From positions 97,225,343 through 97,289,342 of the forward strand of contig CP136065.1 of NCBI GenBank assembly GCA_032622095.1: a DNA stretch of 64,000 nucleotides. Reading direction: 5' to 3'. How positions within the stretch are numbered: position 1 is the first letter of the stretch; every line of letters begins with the position of its first letter. Below the pieces are notes generated by a model. The model was not told where the DNA came from. It was given only the letters and a program-made list of their open reading frames with translations, and made no database searches. Origin of the DNA: Siphonodentalium dalli. Lineage: Eukaryota; Mollusca; Scaphopoda; Gadilida; Siphonodentaliidae. The translations under genes and the position numbers were made by a program. Positions 33,600 through 45,214 of this stretch are shown one piece after another.

Positions 33600-35095
33600 G
33601 GCAACATGGCAACCAGGGAGTTACCGTGTGGTCATAGGTGAGATGAATATGTATAATGGGAGTTATTGTATGGTCATGAATGATGCGAATAGCTGTACAT
33701 GGTTAGCTATATGGTCATGAATGGGGTGGCCATGGTGAGATATATAGGTATGCAAGGAGTGAGTGTATGGTCATGTGTGAGGTGAATAGGTATACAGGGA
33801 GTGACTATGGTTGTATGGTTATGACTACCCAGTACAGGTGTACACGGTGTGGCTCAATGGACATTGTTGTGGTTTATGTAAATAACGAGAGTACATGTAC
33901 TTACATGGTCATATGTGTTTTTATGTATATATGGAGTGAATGTATGGTCATGGGTGGGATGTACAGGTGCACCTTGTGTGGCTGTATTGTCACAGGCATG
34001 TGTATATGTATACATGTGTTGTCTGTATGATCATGGTGGGGTGAATGGATAAATAGATGTGCAGCTATGTGTAATGCGTATAGGTGTACATGGAATGGCA
34101 GTAGTCATAATGTGTATATGTCTAACTAATATGTGCTGAATGGTCATTGACGAGCGTGTGGCTGGTCATGTGTGGATGTGTATATGTATATATCGAGTGG
34201 CTATATGGCTATTGACATGGCAAATATGCATAGTGAGTGACTGTATGGCCAATGGTGATGTGAACAGGTATACAAAGAGTGACTGTATTATCATGAATGT
34301 GGTCGTCATGTGTCAGGTGTAGGAGTTTACCTGGTGTGGCTGTATGGTCATGTGTATGGTATACGGGTATACACAAGAGTGGCTGTAAGGTTATGGAGAG
34401 GTATGTGTATAAAGTGAGTGGCTATATCACCATTAGTGAGGTGCATATGTTTACCTGGAGTCATTCTTTGGTCATGGTTGGGGTATATGTATATCTTGCA
34501 TGGCTATTTTGCCATGGGTTTGGTGAACATGTATACAGCGAGTGATGTATGACCAATGGTGAGGTGAATAGGTATACAATGATTGACTGTATGGTCATGA
34601 ATGTGTTGAATAGGTATACAGGGGTGGCTATATGGTCATGGGTCAGGTGTATGCGTATACCTAGCATGGGCATGTGTGGAGTGTACAGGTATGCACGAGT
34701 GTCGATATATATGGCAATGGGTGAGGGATACGTATTTAAAGCAAGTGGCTATATGGCCAATGGTGAGATGCATATGTATACATGGAGTGACTCTATGGTC
34801 ATAGATGGGGTGTATATGTTTATCTTGAATGGCTATTTTGTCCATAGCGAATAGGTATATAGGGAGTGACCGTATGGCCAATGGTGAAATGAATAGGTAT
34901 ACAAGGATTGTGATCAGGAAAGTGGTGAATATGTATACAGGGAGTGACTACATGTATATGGTCATGGGTCAGGTGTATGCGTATAGAGTGAGTGACTATC
35001 TTGACATTTGTATTGTGTTTATGTGTATATATGGAGCGACTGTATGTTACTGGGTTGATTGTACATATGTACCTTGGGTTGCTATTGCTTTCCAC
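33600..35095 (+). repeat. 1.5-kb degenerate minisatellite between the inverted arms
   Basis: A unit of roughly 40-60 bp (GTATGGTCATG, GGTGAATAGGTATAC, AGGGAGTGACT) repeats about 30 times with many changes. All open frames on both strands here are repeat artefacts rich in Tyr/Met/Gly or His/Ile/Thr. A short inverted relative lies at 55,690-55,815. Confidence 0.85.
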
Positions 35096-35264
35096 AATAA
35101 CTCAACGATATATTAATCGATAGAGAGGTCATGTCAGAGAGTTCTCCATCTTGATGGCGTTTATGCACGATGGAGGAAACGTTAAATGATTTCCTCCTGA
35201 TAATAGTTAATAAATTTTTATGCTAATGTGCAGGTGATTCAAGTCAGTGATATCGAGATTTCAA

Positions 35265-36148
35265 ATATATAGGATAATGCATTTATTGGGTTCCATTCCT
35301 TCACATTCCGTTGCTGGAAAGATGATCAAAATATATGAAAGTCATGGCTTATTTAGTAACGAATTGGATTTTGGACAGTGACACGCTTACTACACTCGAG
35401 GAGTTAGCATGTGCCTTATGTTCAGCTTTCGAGAAAAGTGAATCAAGCTAGGCGGATAATGTTCCAGCAGAAGTTCGAGAATCAGTAGAATGTACTTGAT
35501 CTTTCTGCACTTCCATCATGTGAGGAATCTTTAATTCTACACTCAAAACGAGCCAACATGATAGCAAAACAGTGGAGACTTGCAACCATTGCCAACTCAA
35601 CCACTCCCGGTGTAGCACTTCATGGATGGACGGCTGATAGGCAGACTGAGTTGCAAGATGTTGCACAGAAATTCTATTGACTGTTACCATCACATTTTAT
35701 GAAATAGACAGTGACAGTGAAGATGAGATTGCATAATCCGTGGGCAGAACTATTGCAATTATGATATGAATTCTATCAACTAGTATGAACGACCTTTCGA
35801 GTTTAGTATAGCATAAAATTGAAAGCAGTGAGAACACTATCTTGGGGTAGGGTTAAGTTTTACTTTATTTCTTAATTCTGGTCTGGTACATGATTATAGC
35901 ATTTCGTGTCTGATATTGGGGAAGAATTTGTGCTCATTGTGGTGCATGTTGTGCAGCTGTATCCGTAAAACTGACAAAGTCATGGGAATTTTTCTGAAAT
36001 TTTTCACTTAAAAATAATCAAAATTTTAGCTAATTTACCAAAAAAAATTCAAAATTTAAACAAAAATAGACTCTACCATAACATAAACCTCCTCAGATAC
36101 ATGATAATTCCATGGTATATGATAAGACTCTGAATTGGTTAACAAAAT
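35265..36148 (+). repeat. Right arm of the inverted repeat pair
   Basis: Inverted copy of 32,018-32,985. On the plus strand it carries the same protein relic (near 35,400-35,760), with more stops, and ends just before a Helitron fragment at 36,158. Confidence 0.8.
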
Positions 36149-36157
36149 GGAATAAAA

Positions 36158-36222
36158 TATATATCATATATATTTTGAAGACCTCTGTTTGTATGTCTGT
36201 ATGTATGTCATTTATACAAATC

Positions 36223-36270
<48 letters not shown>

Positions 36271-36310
36271 CCTATTCGTTTACCCGTGCGACGTGACATT
36301 GACCTTTAAA
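36158..36310 (+). mobile_element. 5' fragment of the Helitron A/B family
   Basis: CATATATATTTTGAAGACC followed by a TGT-rich stretch and CATTTATACAAATC matches the first 90 bp of Helitrons A and B, then breaks into an (AT)n microsatellite (36,224-36,267). No 3' end is seen. Confidence 0.6.
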
Positions 36311-36369
36311 TCGGGTCAATTCAAGGTCAAACGCCCGAGTATCACCGGATTTTGATGCAAATTAGTGTC

Positions 36370-38310
36370 TAGGGATACTTTCGTAACCTTCAAAACTCAT
36401 ATATCCGGATCCGCTGAGCCGCAGTGCTAAATTGCCTTATAAACAACGCTATTATATGATACTGGTGAACCTTTTGTTGTTCGACGCAACTTCAGACTGT
36501 TTTATTCTACGAGTGAATTCAGACTGTTTTATGCATTGTTTATAAATTGTCTATCGAAATTTGTATTCTCGAGGCACATTGGCATTCTTTTTGTGATTCA
36601 GACTGTTGAATTCAGACTGTTTTATAGCTTACAATGAGTCGCAGTGCTAAATTGCCTTAGAGCACAATCCCATTGTTGCAATCGTCCCTGATTTTTGGTA
36701 AAGCACACCGATTCCCAAGGCTGGCGAATGAATAGTTCAATGATTACCCCATTGTTAGGCACACGCAACTCACAACAGACAAATCGCACGGGCGCTTCGA
36801 AGTAGCTTCAATTACCAGAGGCCACAGGGGCAAGAACAGCGCTCTGCTTCACCCAAACACACTGCCATTATACGCCGTTACTATTTATGCACCTCTAATA
36901 TACTACGCAGGCACATATATAGGGACGGCGTATAAGGGGAGTGCGGGTGGGGGGTGCACGTCCTCTTGTATAATAACTGAAGCTATATTGAAACGACCGC
37001 GCGATTTGTTTGTTAAGAGTGGCGAGTGTCGAACAATGGGATATCACTGAAATATTAGTTTGCCAGCCTTGGGAATTGGGTGTGATTTACCAAAATTACA
37101 ATATATATATATATATATATATATAATACATCAACAGGACGAACGGGGGGGGGGTGGCAATGGCAACACATGCATTGGTTGAATTATTTATTAACTAGTA
37201 GCATAATTACATTTATTATAATTATTCCACAAAACTAATCCAGTTCCGAAAATATTCTCAGGACCGCTAATCCAACGATGAAACTAAACGAATTAACATT
37301 TACATTTAGAACCACTAAATATAGTGATAGATCCAATGATCCAACAGAATCACCACTTCACAATATAGCGCTCCACATATCCGATATAACTATAACAACA
37401 GAACTTGTATCTGGAGAATCTGGAGGAACCAATGGACTATTATGGTAGTAATTTCGAAACAGTTTCTTGAAAAGACGACACGTTTATCACATAATAATGA
37501 TGTGCAGCATTACCTTTGGCAAAAGTAGTTGGTTGTTGGTTACAGGTCAAATTCCATGTCATCATTCTGGCAGACAGACTTCTTCGGAATTCATGATCCA
37601 CTTATACAATGTATATAATAATAGTAAGACACAATCGTGCGACTTCCACATTTGACTTTCCAAACACATCTGCGAGTGACTTGGTTTGTGAAAACGGGTC
37701 ACACGTTAATCCGTGTCGTTTCGAACATATTTATTCACATTCAACGGCGATCACTGCATGGGTAATCACGATGATTGGTGTGGCTAACGGGTCGTTGTGT
37801 TCATCTCGGCCAGCGCACGGATTGTACGCCGTGTTCAACGCACGATCAATTGCGTATTTCGAGATAATCGCATTATGTGCGGTCAATTGTGCTCTAAGTC
37901 GGTCAGGTCAGAGCACGCGAATAATTCTGGTAAAGAACTATTCTTGTGCTCTAACCATTACTTAGCGAGCATTGACATTCTTTTTGTGAATTTTTATAGT
38001 TTGTGAATTCAGACATTGACATTCTTTTTGTGAATTCAGACTGTTGACTGTTTTATAGTTTGTGAATTCAGACTGTTAACTGTTTTATAGCGAGCCTCAG
38101 TGCTAAATTGCCTTCAAAACTCATATCTCGGGATCCGACGTGCTAAATTAAATTATACAATACGCTCTTTATAATTCCCATATTCGGGTTGGTTAACAGA
38201 ATAACGCTCTTTATCCAGCGAACTGTTTCCTTACCATCAACACAACGCTTCTGCGAATTCAGACTGTTAGTTTACAATGAGCCGCAGTGCTAACTGTGAC
38301 TGTTCAGATT
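36370..38310 (+). repeat. GAATTCAGACTG-rich repeat split by an inserted element
   Basis: GAATTCAGACTGTT, GTTTTATAG and GCAGTGCTAAATTGCC recur on both sides of the 36,657-37,954 element: at 36,385-36,656 and 37,970-38,310. CTTCAAAACTCATAT followed by GGATCCG occurs at 36,390 and 38,113. The inserted element therefore landed inside a tandem-like repeat. Confidence 0.65.
36657..37954. mobile_element. Non-autonomous relative of the Crypton-like element
   Basis: It begins TTAGAGCACAAT and ends GTGCTCTAA like the 3,753-6,785 copy, and shares its left 500 bp (GGTAAAGC...CCAATTCCCAAGGCTGGCGAA...) and right 500 bp (AATCTGGAGGAAC...CGGCCAGCGCACGGATTG...). The recombinase-coding middle is missing. CCATTACTTA follows the right end in both copies, so the true end may lie a few bases further out. 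Confidence 0.6.
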
Positions 38311-38737
38311 TGTTTTAATAACTGAAATACTGCCTTTTTGTACATTTTCCTATATAATCATTGTTTGACGCCATTCATTTCCCTCATTCTCACGTCAAGC
38401 TACCATCGATTTGTGAATATCAACTAAGCTTTACACCAATTTGAACCGTTTCAATGTATTCTGATGACAGGTCAATGCATTTGCCGCATTCCTACGACAT
38501 GCAACCATTTACTCAATTTGTAAATATCAACTTAGGTTGACACCAATTTGAACAGTCGAGGACGATAGACCTCACATGAGTCGTTATGGCTGCTCGGCGT
38601 ATAGGACATTCCTTCTTAACTTTCATCCACTCAATAATGCAAACTTCACAAAAGGAATGCGAACGGTCCAAACTTTTTCCACCATTTATTGGGGTGTTGG
38701 TGAGTTAAAACATAACTATAACAAACAACACAACACA
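37955..38737. other. Repeat flank and non-coding DNA
   Basis: Apart from the GAATTCAGACTG repeat to about 38,310, nothing is recognised. A 60-codon open frame at 38,576 has no supporting features. Confidence 0.4.
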
Positions 38738-38880
38738 ACTATAAAAAAAGAAATATAAAACTATAACTATATAAAACTATAACTATAAAAAAAAACTAAA
38801 TCTATAAATATATAACTATAAAACTATAACTATAAAAAACTATAGCTATAAAAAACTATAAATCTATAACTATGAATTAA
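38738..38880 (+). repeat. ACTATAACTATAAAAA microsatellite-like tract
   Basis: Irregular repetition of ACTATA and AAAACTATAACTATA over about 140 bp. Confidence 0.85.
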
Positions 38881-39154
38881 AAATATATACAACTCAAACA
38901 ATCAGTTTCTGCCGGCGCGTCCTTGACGAGTTTTCGATGCCGATCGTTTCGGGCGATGAAAGAAAACGAAACACCTGCTCAAATATGACTCCTAAATAAT
39001 GATCGAGTCCCTAAAATTATAACTATCTTTAATTGTGACTACGATCCGAGCAACGGTGTCGGGCGGTATATATATGCTGACCACTATTCTCACGATACTG
39101 TTGGATTTATTTCTACCATTACAGAATAGTTAGCTCAGAAGAACAAACAAATCA

Positions 39155-39321
39155 AACGGCCCTTCTCGGCGCCACGTTCTTCTGACAAGAATCATAATTT
39201 TAAACGGCCCTTTTCAGGGCCACCTCATTATTTCTAACGGCCCTTTCAGGACCACCTCATTATTTCAACGGCCCTTTTCGGGGCCACCTAATTATTCCTA
39301 ACGGCCCCTTTCAGGGCCACC
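39155..39321 (+). promoter_or_regulatory. Array of histone-type 3' stem-loops
   Basis: Four units about 32 bp apart start at 39,203, 39,236, 39,267 and 39,300; a weaker one lies at 39,155 and a broken AACGGC start at 39,332. The best copy carries GGCCCTTTTCAGGGCC with AAC before and ACC after. That is the stem, loop and flanks of the replication-dependent histone mRNA 3' element recognised by SLBP. The first unit is followed by CAAGAA, weakly like a histone downstream element; the others are followed by TCATTATTT. No histone reading frame lies upstream. The array ends about 55 bp before the Helitron protein start. Function here is unknown. Confidence 0.7.
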
Positions 39322-39378
39322 TCATTATTTCAACGGCTGATAAAACCTTATATACATTGTCTATAACATATCGCGTCG

Positions 39379-40677
39379 ATGCCACCCAAAAAGTCAAATA
39401 TCGGTAGGAAAAGCAAGGACAAGCGACGCGTGCATACAGCTAGACTTGCCGAGACGGACGAGCAACATGCCCGTCGTCTCGATGAAAACAGACTTGCCAC
39501 AGAGGCTGCACGAGTTGCCGAGACGGACGAGCAGCGTGGCCGTCGTCTAGATGAAAACAGACGTTCCACAGAGGCTGCACGAGTTGCTGAGACGGACGAG
39601 CAGCGTGGCCGTCGTCTCGATGAAAACAGACTTGCCACATATGCTGCACGAGTTGCCGAGACGGACGAGCAGCGTGGCCGTCGTCTCGATGAAAACAGAC
39701 TTGCCACAGAGGCTGCACGAGTTAACGGCCGTCGTCTCGAGGCAGATGATCGACATCAGCATTCTGACGACCGATGGCTGGACGCGGCATTTGCCTACTT
39801 ACCTGATATAGATTACCAGTCATCACATGAGGTGCAAATTGGTGCCATGACAGTTATGTGCCCTCGGTGTGAGGCACTCAAGTGGCTGGGGGAATCGCCT
39901 GGAATGTGCTGTTCCAATGGAAAAGTGTCTGTGCCATTGCACCCAGACCCTCCCCAGCAACTCAAAGATCTTCTCGGTGGAGTTTCTCCAGATTCTAATC
40001 ATTTCCTGCAGAATATCAGACGGTATAACTCTGCATTCCAAATGACATCATTTGGGGGAAATATTGTCACTGAGGGGGGATTTATGCCAACATTTAAAGT
40101 TCAAGGGCAGGTATACCATGCGATAGGATCACTCCTTCCTCCCGCCGACCAGGAAGCAAAGTTCTTGCAGTTGTATTTCGTTGGTGGTGACCAGAGAGAA
40201 GCTGATCTTCGCTCCTCCCTTCTTGACCTTAGACCCCAGCTCACGCTGGCATTGCAAGACATGCTCCATTCGGCAAATTCCTACATATTGAGTTTCAAGT
40301 ATGCACTTGACTCCGACATTGGCCCGAATATGCCAATTGTCATTAACGCTGATAAGAGACCAACAGGGCAACACCGTGGCCGTTTTAATGAACCAACTTG
40401 CAACGAAGTAGCAGTAGTCATGTCTGGGGAGGAACATGGTCAACGTGATATTGTAATCACATCGAGAGATAATACACTCAGGAGGATTTGCGAGACACAC
40501 ATATCATATGATCCGTTACAGTACCCGCTTTTGTGTGTATTTGGTGAAGATGGTTATCACATCGCTATACGCCAGGCGATCGGCAATAAAAGTGTTTCAT
40601 GCAAGGATTTTTATTCCTTTCATTTCATGATTAGAAGGACTTATTTCAACCACCTACATCGTCGGGTACATGAATGA
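39379..40677 (+). pseudogene. Helitron Rep/helicase, N-terminal 432 residues only
   Basis: ATG at 39,379, basic N-terminus, then four 23-residue repeats (residues 21-112, ARVAETDEQRGRRLDENRL...), each 69 bp of nearly identical DNA. Later segments FLQLYFVGGDQREADLR, ILSFKYALD, YDPLQYPLLCVFGEDGY and the start of the Helitron-like N domain (CKDFYSFHFMIRR) are typical of autonomous Helitron proteins. The frame ends at a TGA at 40,675, just where that domain should continue, so the HUH nickase and SF1 helicase are missing (full proteins exceed about 1,300 residues). No internal break is seen, so truncation is probably recent. Confidence 0.85.
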
Positions 40678-40952
40678 ACAATCATTTGAAAATACACATT
40701 GATATACAGACAAACTTGTTTATCGCGTAACTATGACGTTAACGAACGTTACCTGACAAAATTTGGCGCCAAATGAAAAATGGCGGGAAAACTTACAGGT
40801 GAAAGACGCGCCAAACATAGAAGCTACATGTGTAGCGTTATGAAGAAAAGTTAATGCTTGAGTATATAGGAACTCGTGCAGCTTAGAAGCAGTCCATACA
40901 ATGTATAAGCATATTTTAGATAATGAGAGTTGGACCAAGGAGAAATTGTAAA

Positions 40953-41400
40953 TTATGACCAACTCGCCATGAAACCACGGTCCTTATTAATGCCACGATA
41001 AAAACTTCCAAACAGTTCTATATGTTGTAATTCGGCCACACGTCTCTCTTTCATGTCCGAAGGTCCACCTCTTAATACTTTGATGCGGATGTCATCGGGT
41101 GTGTGGTGTGGTTGACAGAAATGTTCTGCTATGGGTAGGTTCAAGTCCCTGTTGTTGTTGTTCTGCCTATGCCCCGTCACTCGTTTGCAGAGAGGTTGCC
41201 CTGTTTCACCAATGTAATGCATTTCTGGACAATTTGCGCACGTAATGATATACACAACACCACTTGAGACACATGAGAACTGGCCCACATCCTGGAACAC
41301 GCGCCCATTGCGCATAAGAACATCGGCCTTGTTAATTAACACACACACACGAAGGCTGTATAGCCGAAAGCTAGTACGACATTAAAGATTTGATGGGTCT
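40953..41400 (-). pseudogene. GIY-YIG domain of a second Penelope-like element
   Basis: The minus-strand frame ends at a TAA (40,953-40,955). It encodes SGVVYIITCANCPEMHYIGETG, KRVTGHRQ, AEHFCQPHH and a typical Penelope C-terminus (ELQHIELFGSF...). The reverse transcriptase is absent. The sequence family differs from the 10.5-12.3 kb element. On the plus strand, 41,350-41,385 holds GAAGGCTGTATAGCCGAAAG, which looks like a decayed hammerhead ribozyme core of the kind found in Penelope-like elements. Confidence 0.8.
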
Positions 41401-41431
41401 TTAATTGGTGTTATCATATTGATAAGAACTT

Positions 41432-41433
41432 CC

Positions 41434-41492
<59 letters not shown>
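41432..41492. repeat. (AT)n microsatellite
   Basis: About 60 bp of alternating AT. Similar runs lie at 36,224-36,267 and 37,101-37,124. Confidence 0.95.
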
Positions 41493-41493
<1 letters not shown>

Positions 41494-41789
41494 TTATTGT
41501 CCTCCATAATTGTAGAGTTTGATCAAAGATAGGCACAAAGTTTAGCCAACATGACAATAAACAAATGACAGTATATATACAAAATGACACAAGTGCCCCA
41601 CAGACAGATATAAATTCAGACATACCGACATGCGGACAGAATATGCAGGCAGACAAACACGTGAACATAACTTTCAACCTAAACATATTTACATGATGCG
41701 GATAAAATCCTAGAGATACACAGGATATGTATGCCTAAATGCTTACACTCGCAGCTGACAGCAGTCATGGTTAGATTTTCATATAATAT

Positions 41790-42550
41790 TCAAGCATTAG
41801 TATTATGTCGTTTACTGCTCACATACAATTAATGCACCATAATAATTTTACCAGTGGGTTATTTGTGAATGTTCTTGACGAACATGAAGTAAAGCATGTT
41901 AAATCGACACCGTTGTGGCCCCACGCAAACGGTGAGATAGCAATTCAATATTGGGCACTGATGAAAAGAATCAGAATATCGCATGCTCAAGGCAGCGACT
42001 GGAAAAGTGACTTGGATACGTTTTTTTAATATACCGGAGTACACATCAATCCGTGAAAGGAAAATCACCAACGGAGATGTTATATAGAAACATTTGACTT
42101 TGATGACTATCAACTGCGTGATCATGATGCCGAGGAAAAATGAAAAAGAAAAGGTGTTTGCAGATCATAGATGAAACGCCAGAGAGAGCGCTGAGAAGGT
42201 GGGATATCAATTGCTGTCAAGGCAGTGTTGGGTGAATAAGTTTTCCACGAATTTTAACCAAGGGTACTACAAATTTATTCAAAGGAATGGTAATTGTGTA
42301 ACTGTGGAAACTGGTGACAATGTCAGGTACAACCGGAATCTGACAAGCGTTCCATACACCTAATTCTCACATTCAATGCACTAACAATTCTGGAGAGACT
42401 GTTGTATCACATTCAGTGATATCCAGAGACAGATGCAAACGATAATATAGGTTTCAGGGATAATGTAGATTATGATGTTATGTCGAGCAGTGATTTATCA
42501 GAGACTGATTAGGGACAGGATAACCACAGCTAAATTCGAAGACTTTGTTG
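41790..42550 (+). pseudogene. Ty3/Gypsy integrase C-terminal half, decayed
   Basis: Reading frames in order give NFTSGLFVNVLDEHEVKHVK, STPLWPHANGEI, LMKRIRISHAQGSDWKSDL (end of the integrase core, about 41,840-42,025). After frame changes come DDYQLRDHDAEEK, then NKFSTNFNQGYYKFIQRNG and RYNRNLTSVPYT (a GPY/F-type C-terminal module, about 42,230-42,365) and ITTAKFEDFVV near 42,540. The catalytic Glu region is changed (NGEIAIQYW). At least four breaks are visible. Protease, RT and RNase H are not in the window, so this is a 5'-truncated copy. Confidence 0.75.
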
Positions 42551-42576
42551 TGGGTTAAGAACTTAGGGAGGCAGAA

Positions 42577-43022
42577 TGTAATATCTTGTTCAATTAAGGA
42601 GGTATAACTCTATTTTATGTTGAAAATTATTTCATGAGTAATGTTCCTTGATGGAAATATGCGTTCAGAAGAAATATATTATTATCGTTTAAATAAGGTT
42701 GCTTGATTATATTCAGACTGAGCACGGGTGATTAGTTATACTGACACTACAAATCCCAAGAAGGCTCTTAATCACCCATCATATCAAAGTAGATGAATCG
42801 ACAGAAACACGCAGATCATCTCCGCTGTGTACATGTATATACAGTCATCAGACAATATGTACATGCACAACGTGAAGTCTTAAAATAAACGAATCATATT
42901 ATTCAATTCACTGTAAACTCAACCGACGTAGATATAACATCCTTTACAAATTCAACTATACAATATATATATTGAGAACAGTCTTCATTTATTTACTTCT
43001 TTGGGACACGACGACGATACTT
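42577..43022 (+). repeat. Putative 3' LTR of the Gypsy fragment
   Basis: It follows the polypurine-like AGGGAGGCAGA and begins TGTAATATC, a common Gypsy LTR start. The right end is a guess at GACGACGATAC (near 43,020), a weak complement of the start. No second LTR is in the window to confirm the boundary. Confidence 0.4.
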
Positions 43023-43209
43023 AAAAATTTGACCAAAATCGAAGTGTTAAAACGTCCTCTTGGGAAATCGATATCTCGCCATCAAAACCTCCCGTTAGTG
43101 GAGTCATGGGTCCGGTCTTCGATCTAGCTATTTTCTGGAATATTGGAAACGCGCATGTTGTGGTTTTATGGCTTAAAATCGAACAAGGCATCTTTAATAT
43201 TATATTTGT

Positions 43210-43675
43210 ATACGCCCGTTTGAGAAAAAAAACGGAAGTATTATGTAAATGGGTTGTCCGTCCGTCGTCCGTCCGTCCGATAACTTTAGATTTTATCGAG
43301 TGAACTTAACCAAATTTGGTATGTTAGTTTACCACACCAACATACAGATCAAGTTCGAATATGGGTTTCGTCCGCATGATTTTGACTGAGTTATGCCCCT
43401 TTTTCGACTTAGGTTTTACCTAATTTGCGGTTCCCGGATGATAACTTTAGATTGAATCAAGAGAACTGAACCAAATTTGGTATATTAGTTTACCACCCCG
43501 AACTTCAGATCAAGCATGATTTTGACTGAGTTGTGCCCCTTTTTCTACTTATATTTTACCTGATATGCGGTTTCCAAGTTATTGTGTTTTATTTTTGTTA
43601 TTATTTCGTCTTAAGTCAAAGGTTTCAAACAAATGAATTAAAACTTGCCCCACTTTACTCCAGAAACGGGCGTAT
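43210..43675. mobile_element. Small element with TACGCCCGTTT inverted ends
   Basis: ATACGCCCGTTTGAG at 43,210 and AAACGGGCGTAT at 43,664 form the ends. Inside are a (GTCC)n run and two copies of a unit of about 180 bp (GATAACTTTAGATT...ACCAAATTTGGTAT...TTTTGACTGAGTT). This is a recognisable invertebrate MITE-like type. No coding region. Confidence 0.6.
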
Positions 43676-44833
43676 TATGGCACGCTCCGACGTCATGCTT
43701 TTGTTGTCTAATATAGTCTCCCTTGATTTGAACGCCTGCTTAAATACACCACACTTCGTGGTGACAATTTCTATTAGCATAACATGTACACTGTATGATA
43801 CCCCTTATCGGTCTGTTCTCTTGAAAATAAGTACAATATGTGCTTACTTCTAATGTCGCGTTTATGCCCATATAGAGCTTATCTCAGATGAATCACGCTC
43901 TATATGGGCGTGAAATGTGTCATTTAAAATAAACCCGTTAAAGCCCATAAAGGCACCATTTTATCTACATTTTTCATCGACACGACATACCAGATGAACG
44001 CTTGTTATAATGTATGTTTACTGCCGCCCGCGCCATTCAACAGAATAAGTTAAATGAGCTTAATAGTCCAATATAAACCTATGTGAATATTTTGTTCATA
44101 TATATATAAACCTATTTGCACGAGGATATGTTGCCTTATCAGAGGCAATGTAATCGATGGACCCATAGCATTCACAACACAATATTCTTGATCCATCCCC
44201 AAAACATATTTCATCCATTCAAATAAACCATCAACTAACTAACATTGATGGTTGGATATCGACATAAAAATCCGAATCCAGAGTGACTCAAAGCGAAGTC
44301 TCGGGTTTGATGTGGTATTTCAACGGTTATTGGCCTTGCAGACTCCAGGAATATGAGTTAAGACATTTTGTTTCGTAATTAGGAGGTCGACCATAGTCAA
44401 GGATCCACAGTTCGATTTGACACCTGGCAACTGATTCAGAATTTCATATAAACCGATTCACTAGGCAAAAATAAAATGTAAAATACAGGAAATGACCGTC
44501 ATTGAATTTAAATTTCGTATTACACAGGCATCTCAAATCCACAAAGTCATCCACACGCATTATAGGTCGAAAACGAGTACAAAAGCTCACGATTGCGAAC
44601 TAACTTTATTGTCAGCCGCCTGTATACGAGGCGGCATATGGACGCTCTTTGTAAGAGGGGTTGATGTAATTTATTTGCTAGGCTGACAAAAATTCAAAAG
44701 GTGTTAAAACTTCCTCTTTTTTTAATTTGATACCAGACCATCAAAACCTTCTACTAATGCGTTCATAAGTCCGATATATTTATATTCTGGTACATGAAAT
44801 ACACATGTTGTGTCCGGCACCGCTATATATAAT
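43676..44833. other. No gene seen; left flank of the Polinton-like element
   Basis: It contains a small inverted repeat (AGAGCTTATCTCAG / ATCACGCTCTATATGGGCG region, 43,865-43,912) and a 64-codon open frame at 44,492 with no recognisable features. Confidence 0.4.
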
Positions 44834-44919
44834 CCTAACAGAAGATAGAGCGCCTCGTTAGCCTCACATCTAAAAATAGAATCTTTGGGGTCTAAAATTG
44901 GTTGTACTAAAATATTCCC

Positions 44920-45080
44920 AAAATATCAAAAACCCAAAAATTATTTTTCCAAAAAAAAATTTCAAAACTTCCAAAATTTATTTTTTCCAAAAAATTTAAA
45001 AACTTCCAAAAAATTTCAAAACCCTAAAATTTCAAAAGACAAAATTTCAAAACCCTCAAAATTATGTCTCCAAAAAAAGT
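44920..45080. repeat. Subterminal A/T homopolymer-rich tract (repeated at 51,950-52,110)
   Basis: Irregular repetition of CCAAAAAATTTCAAAA just inside the left outer end, mirrored near the right end. It is the stretch with the most differences between the arms (for example TTCC versus TGCA contexts, GAC versus GAA). Confidence 0.7.
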
Positions 45081-45214
45081 TTAAATAAAAAATTTATAAC
45101 GAGTTTTCGGTTTCTGATAATCTCGATATTAAAATGTCGAATGTTAAATTATTTGCGTGTAATATCTTTCGTTATTTTTTTTTGTTCAAATATTTTTCAT
45201 GAAATTATTAATCG

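Noticed and set aside
33767-35116. Several Tyr/Met-rich and His/Thr-rich open frames
   Set aside because: They arise from the degenerate minisatellite; peptide similarity among them follows from the DNA repeat.
38890-39150. Histone gene upstream of the stem-loop array
   Set aside because: Translations on both strands show no histone sequence; only GGTATATATATG at about 39,063 resembles a TATA box.
39348-39762. Minus-strand Cys/Ser-rich open frames opposite the Helitron protein
   Set aside because: They are the antisense of the 69-bp coding repeats; the plus strand has the recognisable protein.
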